Of a stretch of DNA of 64,000 bases, positions 57,682 through 64,000 are shown one piece after another (positions within the stretch are counted from its first letter, which is position 1; each line of letters starts with the position of its first letter). Both the position numbers and the translations under genes were made by a program. Location: NCBI GenBank assembly GCA_007751255.1, contig CP036296.1, forward strand, positions 2,294,001 to 2,358,000. Direction: 5' to 3'. The notes below the pieces were generated by a model. That model made no database searches and was not told the DNA's origin. It saw only the letters and a program-made list of their open reading frames with translations. Origin of the DNA: Engelhardtia mirabilis. Lineage in GTDB: Bacteria > Planctomycetota > UBA1135 > GCA-002686595.

Positions 57682-58410
57682 ATGGCACGCAAGGACCTGA
57701 TGCAGGCCTTTCGCGAGCTGGAAGCCCAGCGTCGCGGGAGTGCTGACGGTAGCACCGACGGTGGCGCCGATCAGCGCGCCTCGGTGACGTCGTCCGCGGC
57801 GGCGCCTGGCGCGGCGGGCCCGTCGTCGGTAGCCGAGCCGCCTGCGGTCGCGCCGTCTCGTCATCAGGCCCCTGGCTCCGCTGCTGCCGGTGGCGTAGCC
57901 CGCGCCTCGCTCTTTCTCCCACTCGTCCAGCCGATCGTGCTGGCTTGCCTCGCACTGGTCTTCGCCCTGGGGTTCTTCCTCGGCAGCAACCGCGCCGCGG
58001 GCGTGTCCGCCGCTGGCCCGGATTCCGGTTCCGGATCCGCTCGCCCCGTCGAAGATCCGAACGGGCGCTCCCTCGACGACGACGCCTCGGGCGCGTTCTC
58101 CGAGGTGAATGCTGCCCTGCTCGACCGCGACAACCGCTACACGGTCCTGGCGATCACCTACGACACCAACTCCGCGCGCAACCGCGAGTTGGCGGGCGCG
58201 ACCGTCCAAGCCTTCCGCGACGCGGGCCTCCCCGCTGCCCGGCCCCAGGCCAGTGGCGCGGCGCTGGTCGTGGTCGTCGGTGCCGCACCCACCCAGGAAG
58301 ACCTGTTCGACCTGCGCGAGGCGGTGCGCGGTGCAGCCGCCCCCAGTGGCCGGGTGGGTGAGTTCTCAACTGCCGGCATCTACGCCATCGACAATCTCAT
58401 CGAGCGCTAG
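57682..58410 (+). CDS. Single-pass membrane protein of unknown function
   Basis: 242 residues. The N-terminal 75 residues are cytoplasmic and disordered (Ser/Ala/Gly/Pro-rich), followed by one membrane helix (about 78-101, LVQPIVLACLALVFALGFFL). The extracytoplasmic part starts with another flexible linker and ends in a small alpha/beta domain (about 150-242, YTVLAITYDTNSARNRELAG ... LVVVVGAAPTQEDL) that is SPOR-like in outline; I cannot confirm a SPOR assignment. No Shine-Dalgarno precedes the ATG. Confidence 0.75.
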   Translation: MARKDLMQAFRELEAQRRGSADGSTDGGADQRASVTSSAAAPGAAGPSSVAEPPAVAPSRHQAPGSAAAGGVARASLFLPLVQPIVLACLALVFALGFFLGSNRAAGVSAAGPDSGSGSARPVEDPNGRSLDDDASGAFSEVNAALLDRDNRYTVLAITYDTNSARNRELAGATVQAFRDAGLPAARPQASGAALVVVVGAAPTQEDLFDLREAVRGAAAPSGRVGEFSTAGIYAIDNLIER

Positions 58411-58595
58411 ATCTGATCGAGCGCTAGCTTCCCAGCCCATTCAGCCGTCGCGTCGGCGCCCCTTGTGGGCGACCACACGCGCGCGGCGAGCCTTCTCCTG
58501 ACTGACCGACCGGTCCTCCGCGGCCGAGCGCACGCGACCCTTCATCGGCGCCGACGAAACACGGCGCCGACCAACCACAGCGCCGACCAACAGCC

Positions 58596-58850
58596 ATGTC
58601 CATCCACAGAAGCCTCCGTGGCGTCGACACCCTCAAGGGTGAGCGCAGCGTCCTCACCCGCTTCGAGCGCATCCAGAAGATGATTGCCGACGGTCGACTC
58701 GACCCCGCCGGCGACTCGTCCTTCGGGCTCCCGAAGATGCGGACCAAATTCAAGATCGTGTCCGGCAAGAAGGCCAAGGCCCTCGCCGATCAGCGTGCCG
58801 CCGACGCCAAGGATGGCGACGAAAAGGGCAAGAAGGCCAAGAAGAAGTAG
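58596..58850 (+). CDS. Small basic protein of the planctomycete/verrucomicrobial/chlamydial type
   Basis: 84 residues, strongly basic. The first part (MSIHRSLRGVDTLKGERSVL, then TRFERIQKMI and DSSFGLPKMRTKFKIV) matches what I remember of the TIGR04137 small basic protein family, which is restricted to the PVC superphylum and often near ribosomal genes. The C-terminus is a lysine-rich tail (KGKKAKKK). Function unknown; RNA or ribosome binding is plausible from charge. It is a useful marker of the lineage. The leader is A/C-rich without a Shine-Dalgarno; a hairpin follows. Confidence 0.85.
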   Translation: MSIHRSLRGVDTLKGERSVLTRFERIQKMIADGRLDPAGDSSFGLPKMRTKFKIVSGKKAKALADQRAADAKDGDEKGKKAKKK

Positions 58851-58857
58851 TCCGGTC

Positions 58858-58881
58858 CGCCGCCGGTGCGAGCCGGCGGCG
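58858..58881 (+). terminator. Hairpin after the small basic protein gene
   Basis: 9-bp stem CGCCGCCGG / CCGGCGGCG (58858-58866 with 58873-58881), 6-nt loop, 7 bases after the stop, no U-tract. Confidence 0.55.
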
Positions 58882-58954
58882 CGCGGGCTGCGTGCGTGGC
58901 GCCGGGCGGCCGGGTCGCAGGACCCCCGTTCGGCGGGCGCTCAGCGAGTTGGAC

Positions 58955-59806
58955 ATGCGGACCTCCACCCCAGCGGCGGCGACGCGCAGGCGCGGCGCGC
59001 GTGCGCCGGTCCTGGAGGTCTTTGCCTCGATTCAGGGCGAGGGACGCTATGTGGGCGAGCCCCAGGTGTTCGTGCGCCTGCGGGGCTGCCCCCTGCGCTG
59101 TAGTTACTGCGACACGCCCCATTCGTGGCTCCTGCGCGAGGGCGATCGGGCCCATATCGCCGGTGGTGATCCGACCGACGACGCCTGGGCCAGCCCCTTC
59201 CAGGTGGCCTGCTGGGTCGCTCAGGCCGAGCCCGGGGTCCCCCGAGCGGTGAGCCTGACGGGCGGCGAGCCGCTCTTGTGGCCGGACTTCCTGGTGGAGC
59301 TGGCGGGGATGCTCGGTCAGCGGCCCCTGCGCCTGGAGACCGCCGGCGCCCACCCCGACGCCCTGGAGCGGGTGCGCGACGTGATCGCGCACGTGAGCCT
59401 GGACTTGAAGTTGCCCTCCGACCTGGGCCCGCCGGTCGAGCTACCGCGCGGGTCGTCGGCGCCGGAGGGCGAGCTGCGCCACGAGCCCGTGGACGACGCG
59501 GTGCCCCGCAACGCCGCCGAGTGGCGCGCGACCCGCCGGGAGACCCTGCCGCTTCTGCGCGGACGCGACGCCGTGGGCAAGTTGATCGTGACTTCGCAAT
59601 CGCCGGTTGCGGAGGTGCTCGAGGTGCTCGAGGACGTGGCCGAGCTGTGCGCGGAGCTGCCGATCGTGATCCAGCCGGCGACGCCCGTGGCCCGCGCGGG
59701 CCAGCCCTCCGCGGCCGAACTCGACGCCGTGGTCGAGCTGGCCCTCGAGCTGGGCCTCGAGACCCGCTTGCTGCCCCAGCTCCACCGACTGATGGACCGG
59801 CCCTGA
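58955..59806 (+). CDS. queE: 7-carboxy-7-deazaguanine synthase (QueE), radical SAM enzyme
   Basis: Converts 6-carboxytetrahydropterin to 7-carboxy-7-deazaguanine in queuosine and 7-deazaguanine synthesis. 283 residues, longer than the usual 210-240. The pterin/substrate motif is FASIQGEGRYVGEPQVFVRL (about 23-42). The radical SAM cluster CxxxCxxC is C45-C49-C52 (GCPLRCSYCDT), followed by SLTGGEPLL for SAM binding. The extra length lies in a linker near 160-185 after SLDLKLPSD. No other queuosine genes are in the window. ATG 58955 is chosen; an upstream in-frame start would add 21 unlikely residues. Confidence 0.92.
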   Translation: MRTSTPAAATRRRGARAPVLEVFASIQGEGRYVGEPQVFVRLRGCPLRCSYCDTPHSWLLREGDRAHIAGGDPTDDAWASPFQVACWVAQAEPGVPRAVSLTGGEPLLWPDFLVELAGMLGQRPLRLETAGAHPDALERVRDVIAHVSLDLKLPSDLGPPVELPRGSSAPEGELRHEPVDDAVPRNAAEWRATRRETLPLLRGRDAVGKLIVTSQSPVAEVLEVLEDVAELCAELPIVIQPATPVARAGQPSAAELDAVVELALELGLETRLLPQLHRLMDRP

Positions 59807-59903
59807 AGGCGGCCCCTCCAGGCCGCCCCGGCGTCCGAGCCTGATACCTTCCTAGGCCCGAATCCCCTGCCGACTCGCCCGTGACGGGCCCCGGCGCACT
59901 CCG

Positions 59904-61259
59904 ATGTCCTCCCCCGATCCCTATCGCATCGCCATTGTCGGCCGACCCAACGTGGGTAAGTCGACGCTCCTGAACCGCCTGTTCGGTAGTCGGGTCTCGA
60001 TCGTCGAGCCCACCGCCGGCGTCACCCGTGACCGCATCGGCGTGCGGGTGGAGCTGCCCTGCTACAACCGCACCCGCGTGGTCGAGGTGATCGACACGGG
60101 CGGCATCGGCATCGTGGATCGCCACGACCTGGGTCCCCACGTGGAGGAGCAGGTGCGCGTGGCCACCATGGCCGCGGACCTGATCCTGTTCATGGTCGAC
60201 GTGCGCGACGGCGTGACGCCGCTGGACGTGGAGGTTGCGAGGCGCCTGCGCGGCCTGTCCAAGCCGGTCCAGTTGGTCTGCAACAAGGCCGACACCGAAA
60301 AGTTCAACTGGGAGGTCGACGCCTTCCGGCGCCTGGGCATCGTCGGCGAGCCGATCGCGATCAGCGCCCAGAACGGCGACGGCATGGTGGCCCTGGTGGA
60401 GCGCATCAACGAGCTCTTGCCGCCGGTGGAGGGGGAGGCCGAGCGCTTCCGCCCCTCGCTCAAGCTGGCGATCGTCGGGCGTCGCAACGCGGGCAAGTCG
60501 ACCATGGTCAACGCCCTGGCCAAGGAGGAACGCATGATCGTGTCGGAGATCCCCGGCACGACCCGCGACGCGGTGGACGTGATCCTCGAGCGCGACGGCC
60601 ACACGATCGTCGTGATCGACACCGCGGGCATCAAGAAGAAGAGTTCCTTCGACGACCCGATCGACTTCTTCAGCGACACGCGTTCCTACCGCGCCGTGCG
60701 GCGGGCCGACGTGGCCCTGTTGTTGTTCGACGCCACGGCGCCCCTCTCGGGTCTCGAGAAGCGCCTGGCGCGCTACGTCGTCGACCACCACAAGCCGCTC
60801 GTGCTGGGCGCGAACAAGTGGGACCTGGCGCGGGGCAAGATGGAGCCCGAAGCCCTCGAGACGTACCTGGCCACGCAACTGCCGGGGGTGCCGTGGGTGC
60901 CGCTCAGCTTCCTCTCGGCCAAGAGCGGCTGGCACGTGGAGGAGACCTTCCGCCTGTGCGAGGAGCTCTTCGAGCAGTCGTCCCTGCGGGTCGGCACCGG
61001 TGAGCTCAACCGCGTCCTCGAGCGCGCGTTGCAGGCCAAGAACCCCAGCTCGAAGGGCCACCGGGTGCAGATCCGCTACGCCACCCAGGTCTCCGAGCGT
61101 CCGCCGCGCATCCTCTTGTTCGTCAACGACAAGCGGCTCGTGACCAAGGACTACCTGCGCTACTTGGAGAACCGCTTCCGCGAGGAGCTGCCCTTCAAGG
61201 AGATCCCCATGCATTTCGTGCTGCGCGACAAGCAGGACGCCGTCCTCGAAGAGACTTGA
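59904..61259 (+). CDS. der: Ribosome-assembly GTPase Der (EngA)
   Basis: 451 residues, an essential GTPase with two tandem G domains that acts in 50S subunit assembly. G domain 1 has GRPNVGKS (13-20), DTGG and NKAD. G domain 2 starts near residue 192 with GRRNAGKS (usually GRPNVGKS), DTAGIKKKSS and ANKWDL. The C-terminal KH-like domain follows (NPSSKGHRVQIRYATQVSERPP) and ends LRDKQDAVLEET. Length and order are normal. The first G1 motif is standard; the second has Arg-Asn-Ala in place of Pro-Asn-Val. The leader lacks a Shine-Dalgarno. Confidence 0.97.
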   Translation: MSSPDPYRIAIVGRPNVGKSTLLNRLFGSRVSIVEPTAGVTRDRIGVRVELPCYNRTRVVEVIDTGGIGIVDRHDLGPHVEEQVRVATMAADLILFMVDVRDGVTPLDVEVARRLRGLSKPVQLVCNKADTEKFNWEVDAFRRLGIVGEPIAISAQNGDGMVALVERINELLPPVEGEAERFRPSLKLAIVGRRNAGKSTMVNALAKEERMIVSEIPGTTRDAVDVILERDGHTIVVIDTAGIKKKSSFDDPIDFFSDTRSYRAVRRADVALLLFDATAPLSGLEKRLARYVVDHHKPLVLGANKWDLARGKMEPEALETYLATQLPGVPWVPLSFLSAKSGWHVEETFRLCEELFEQSSLRVGTGELNRVLERALQAKNPSSKGHRVQIRYATQVSERPPRILLFVNDKRLVTKDYLRYLENRFREELPFKEIPMHFVLRDKQDAVLEET

Positions 61260-61264
61260 AGCCG

Positions 61265-61771
61265 ATGAACATCGAATCTGCCCTCGCGCGCCTGCTGTTG
61301 CTGGTGCTGCCCCTGTCGGTCTTCGTGGGCTGCTCGACCACGCCCAGGGAGCCCAAGCCGACCTGGAGGGAGGCCGAGGTGTCCGCGCCCAGCGAGAACG
61401 TGCTGCGCGTCATGTCGATCGGAGCCCTCGAGCGGCTCGGCTACAAGAAGGTCGAGTCCGACCCCACCGGCCTGCAGATCACCTCGGGCTGGCGCAACTC
61501 CCTGGCGCCCTTCAGCGGGGACGGCTACCGCGTGATGGCCGAGATCGAGTACGAGCCCCTGCGCGCCGGCGCCTGGAGCGTGCGCGTGCGGGTCAAGCGT
61601 CAGGTCAACATGTCGATGGTCAACCCCAACGATCCCGCGTTCGCCAAGTGGGAGTGGGGGCCCGACGACGTCCAGGAGGCGGGGGTGTTGCTGCAGCAGT
61701 TGCGCTCGTCCCTGGACCCGGTGGAGGACTTCAAGGTCGGCAGCGAGGTGGACCGCCGGTACCTGCGGTGA
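61265..61771 (+). CDS. Small lipoprotein of unknown function
   Basis: 168 residues with a lipoprotein signal (LLLLVLPLSVFVGC, lipid Cys about 22). The mature part is alpha/beta with LRVMSIGALERLGYKKVE and a beta-rich YRVMAEIEYEP...WSVRVRVKRQVN; I know no family for it. The start is ATG 61265, five bases after the der stop; a TTG at 61256 overlapping that stop is a possible alternative. It probably lies on the der transcript. Confidence 0.78.
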   Translation: MNIESALARLLLLVLPLSVFVGCSTTPREPKPTWREAEVSAPSENVLRVMSIGALERLGYKKVESDPTGLQITSGWRNSLAPFSGDGYRVMAEIEYEPLRAGAWSVRVRVKRQVNMSMVNPNDPAFAKWEWGPDDVQEAGVLLQQLRSSLDPVEDFKVGSEVDRRYLR

Positions 61772-61881
61772 CCGCTGAAGGACCTCGGAAGGGTGCGCGA
61801 GCCAGCACCTAGGTCGAGGCCCCGCCCACTCACGCCCCGGCTGCCAGAGACCCCCCCCAAGAACTTTCCGCAGAACCTTCG

Positions 61882-62835
61882 ATGACGCCCCCTCCCGAAG
61901 CGATTGCCGTGGATGCCTCCGACGACGGTTGGATCACCTCCGACCCGCCCGGCCCGGCCCACGTTGTGCGACGACTGGTCGGCTTGCCGACGATGCTCGC
62001 GCGGCACCGAGACCTGATCTACACCTCCGTCCGCCGGGAGCTCGAGGCGCGCTTCACAGGGACCCTGCTCGGGTGGCTGTGGCCGCTCGTGTACCCGGTG
62101 TTCATGTTCGTCGTCTACTACTTCATCTTCGCGCGGCTCCTGGACCTCAAGCTTCCGGATCTGCCCGAGGGGCTGGAGGCGTCGATGGGCATCTACATGT
62201 TCACCGGCATCTTGATCTGGTCGGGCTTCGGCGAGGGCTTGGTGCGCGCCACCAACGTGATCGTCGAGAACGGCAACCTGATCAAGAAGCTGGCCTTCCC
62301 GACCGAGATCCTGCCGCTCAACATGGTCCTCACCCATCTGGTGACGATGATGTTCGGCGTGGTCGCCTACGTGGCCGTGCTGCATGGCTCGGCCCTCTTC
62401 ATGGAGACGCCGATCTTCCCGCCGCCGACGGCGATGTTGGCCTGGATCCCGGTGCTGCTCTTGTTGCAGATCGTGTTCACCTTCGGCTTGGGCCTGCTGT
62501 TGGCGACGCTGCAGGTCTTCGTGCGCGACACGATCCAGGTCACGACCCTGCTGGTCACCATCTGGATGTTCATCACGCCCATCTTCTGGGTCGCGAACCC
62601 CGAGGTGATGAGCAGCATCGAGCCCTTCCTGGACTCCCTTGCCTTCAACCCCCTCTACCACCTGATCTACGCCTGGCGCGTGGTCCTGATGTCCCGCCAG
62701 CCTGAGATCGCCTTCGTGGGCGAAGACTCATTCATCGGCTCCCTGGGGATCTTCGCGGTCTGGTCGGTGGCCGTCTTCCTGGTCGGCTACACCTTCTTCG
62801 TCCTGTCCCAACGGCGCTTCGCCGACGAGGTCTGA
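61882..62835 (+). CDS. wzm: Polysaccharide ABC exporter permease (Wzm/ABC-2 type)
   Basis: 317-residue inner-membrane protein of the ABC-2 type that exports polysaccharide (O-antigen, capsule or similar) with the ATPase encoded next to it. A cytoplasmic N-terminus is followed by RRELEARFTGTLLGWLWPLV, a typical entry to the ABC-2 domain, six hydrophobic helices (first about 64-84) and the conserved ENGNLIKKLAFPTEILP loop (about 132-148). The next gene starts two bases after the stop, so the two are co-expressed. Glycan type cannot be told. Confidence 0.93.
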   Translation: MTPPPEAIAVDASDDGWITSDPPGPAHVVRRLVGLPTMLARHRDLIYTSVRRELEARFTGTLLGWLWPLVYPVFMFVVYYFIFARLLDLKLPDLPEGLEASMGIYMFTGILIWSGFGEGLVRATNVIVENGNLIKKLAFPTEILPLNMVLTHLVTMMFGVVAYVAVLHGSALFMETPIFPPPTAMLAWIPVLLLLQIVFTFGLGLLLATLQVFVRDTIQVTTLLVTIWMFITPIFWVANPEVMSSIEPFLDSLAFNPLYHLIYAWRVVLMSRQPEIAFVGEDSFIGSLGIFAVWSVAVFLVGYTFFVLSQRRFADEV

Positions 62836-62837
62836 GC

Positions 62838-64000
62838 GTGACCGGATCCATCTCGAGGAGTGACGGTTGGGCGATCGAGGTCGAGGGCCTCGGCAAGGCC
62901 TACCGCATGTACAAGCGCCCCCTCGACCGTTTCGTCGAGTGGGGCAGCGCCGGGCGCTTGCAGCGCCACGGCCAGTTCTGGTCCCTGCGGGACGTGAACT
63001 TCAAGCTGCGTCCGGGCTCGTCCATGGGCCTGTGCGGGGCCAACGGCGCGGGCAAGTCGACCCTTCTGAAGGTGCTCTCGGGCATCACTGCCCCGACCGA
63101 GGGTCGCCTCAAAATGCGTGGCCGCGTGGCCAGTCTGCTGGAGCTGGGCGCGGGCTTCCACCTGGACTTCACGGGCCGGGCCAACATCTTCATGAACGGC
63201 GTGATGATGGGCTTCTCGCGCCGCGAGATGGCCGCCAAGGTTGACGAGATCATCGAGTTCGCGGAGCTCGGCAACTACATCGACGAGCCGGTACGGACCT
63301 ACTCGTCGGGGATGGGCCTGCGCCTGGGCTTCTCGATCGCGGTGGCCGTCGACCCGGACATCCTGATCATCGACGAGGTCTTCGCGGTCGGCGACATGTA
63401 CTTCCAGAAGAAGTGCATCGACAAGATCTACAGCTTCAAGCAGCGCAACAAGACGATCCTGTTCTGCAGCCACAGCCTCTACGACGTGCGCCAGCTGTGC
63501 GACGAGGCCCTGTGGATGCGTGACGGTCGGGCCGCGGCCCAGGGTGATTCGGTTTACGTCACCAACGAGTACACGGCCTTCCAGCGCGACCACATCGGCG
63601 AGCAGAAGGAGGTCCTGGGTGACGAGATCCCCAACGCCTCCGACCACCTCGGAGCGAGCGTCAAGCTGCCGCGCATCCGCGACGCGCGGGTCTACCGCCT
63701 CGGCACCGAGGAGGAGACCTACGAGATCACCTCGGGCGACAGTGTCGAGATCCGAGTCTGGTGGGAGAACCCCGATCCGGCGGCGACGCCGATTCACCTG
63801 GGGGTGGGCTTCTTGCGCCAGGACATGACCACCTGCGGCGGCATGGGGACGCACCTGGACGGCCTCGAGCTCGAGGGTACCTCCGGCTGTACGGTGCTCG
63901 AGATGCCGAACGTCAAGCTGCTCGCGGGTCAGTTCCTGGTGCCGATCCTGCTGCTCGACGAGGGCGGCGTGCACAAGTACCAGGAGTTCCTGCTGCCGGA
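62838..64000 (+). CDS. wzt: Polysaccharide ABC exporter ATPase (Wzt type), 3' end cut by window edge
   Basis: ATPase of the exporter; 387 codons are visible and the frame is open at base 64000. The start is GTG 62838, two bases after the permease stop. Walker A GANGAGKS (67-74), signature YSSGMGLRLGFS, Walker B ILIIDEVFAVGD and the switch His in LFCSHSL are present. The N-terminal half is the usual ABC domain. From about residue 270 the chain continues as a beta-rich region (DSVEIRVWWENPDP, HLGVGFLRQD) like the Wzt C-terminal carbohydrate-binding domain, which selects finished glycan chains. Confidence 0.92.
   Translation, partial: MTGSISRSDGWAIEVEGLGKAYRMYKRPLDRFVEWGSAGRLQRHGQFWSLRDVNFKLRPGSSMGLCGANGAGKSTLLKVLSGITAPTEGRLKMRGRVASLLELGAGFHLDFTGRANIFMNGVMMGFSRREMAAKVDEIIEFAELGNYIDEPVRTYSSGMGLRLGFSIAVAVDPDILIIDEVFAVGDMYFQKKCIDKIYSFKQRNKTILFCSHSLYDVRQLCDEALWMRDGRAAAQGDSVYVTNEYTAFQRDHIGEQKEVLGDEIPNASDHLGASVKLPRIRDARVYRLGTEEETYEITSGDSVEIRVWWENPDPAATPIHLGVGFLRQDMTTCGGMGTHLDGLELEGTSGCTVLEMPNVKLLAGQFLVPILLLDEGGVHKYQEFLLP

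Noticed and set aside
1-64000. rRNA or tRNA genes
   Set aside because: No tRNA cloverleaf or rRNA core sequence was recognised in any gap; a tRNAscan or Infernal run would be decisive.

Overview
The window is GC-rich bacterial chromosome and almost certainly comes from a member of the Planctomycetota. The main pointers are a small basic protein of the Planctomycete/Verrucomicrobia/Chlamydia type (58596-58850), an FG-GAP/CRTAC1 lipoprotein, many TPR and HEAT proteins with signal peptides, and a locus built from secretin-like lipoproteins plus ExbB/ExbD. Genus and species cannot be read from the sequence. I saw no rRNA, tRNA, CRISPR array, transposase or phage gene.

Layout. (1) 1-14039: two divergently transcribed peptide ABC importers of the Opp/Dpp class. 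The minus-strand one (binding protein, two permeases, ATPase cut by the window edge) and the plus-strand one (lipoprotein binding protein, two permeases, two ATPases) share a 329-bp promoter region. Three of the four permeases carry very large insertions. (2) 14035-14163: a perfect 62-bp inverted repeat with a 5-nt loop, between convergent genes. (3) 14261-14983: a HAD phosphatase. (4) 15169-29767: eight minus-strand genes that look like one functional unit: secretin-like lipoprotein B, two TPR proteins, ExbB, three ExbD, secretin-like lipoprotein A. There is no TonB and no other type II secretion or type IV pilus gene. Several leaders carry short tandem repeats. This is the best candidate for an undescribed envelope system. 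(5) 30244-38822: a family-4 uracil-DNA glycosylase, a two-component system, a large HEAT-repeat exported protein and a TPR lipoprotein. (6) 39449-52936: six tandem paralogues of a secreted lysyl-endopeptidase-like serine protease. Each has a signal peptide, an N-terminal domain, a protease domain with intact His/Asp/Ser, a TIG-like domain and a conserved C-terminal domain. Most gaps between them hold GC-rich hairpins, one of them a 183-nt structure. (7) 53122-64000: a saccharopine-dehydrogenase-like enzyme with a TPR protein, the FG-GAP/CRTAC1 lipoprotein, a single-pass membrane protein, the small basic protein, QueE, the GTPase Der, a small lipoprotein, and a Wzm/Wzt-type polysaccharide exporter cut by the right edge.

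How the parts fit. The six proteases would release peptides outside the cell or at its surface, and the two Opp importers could take peptides up. The secretin/ExbBD/TPR locus could be a proton-motive-force-driven trans-envelope machine. These links are inference from gene content; nothing in the sequence proves them.

Starts and ends. Several genes in the ExbB/ExbD locus have clear Shine-Dalgarno sequences, while all six proteases and several other genes begin after A/C-rich leaders with none. Most gene ends carry long GC-rich hairpins, usually without a U-tract; the one at 50598-50627 does have a T-run.
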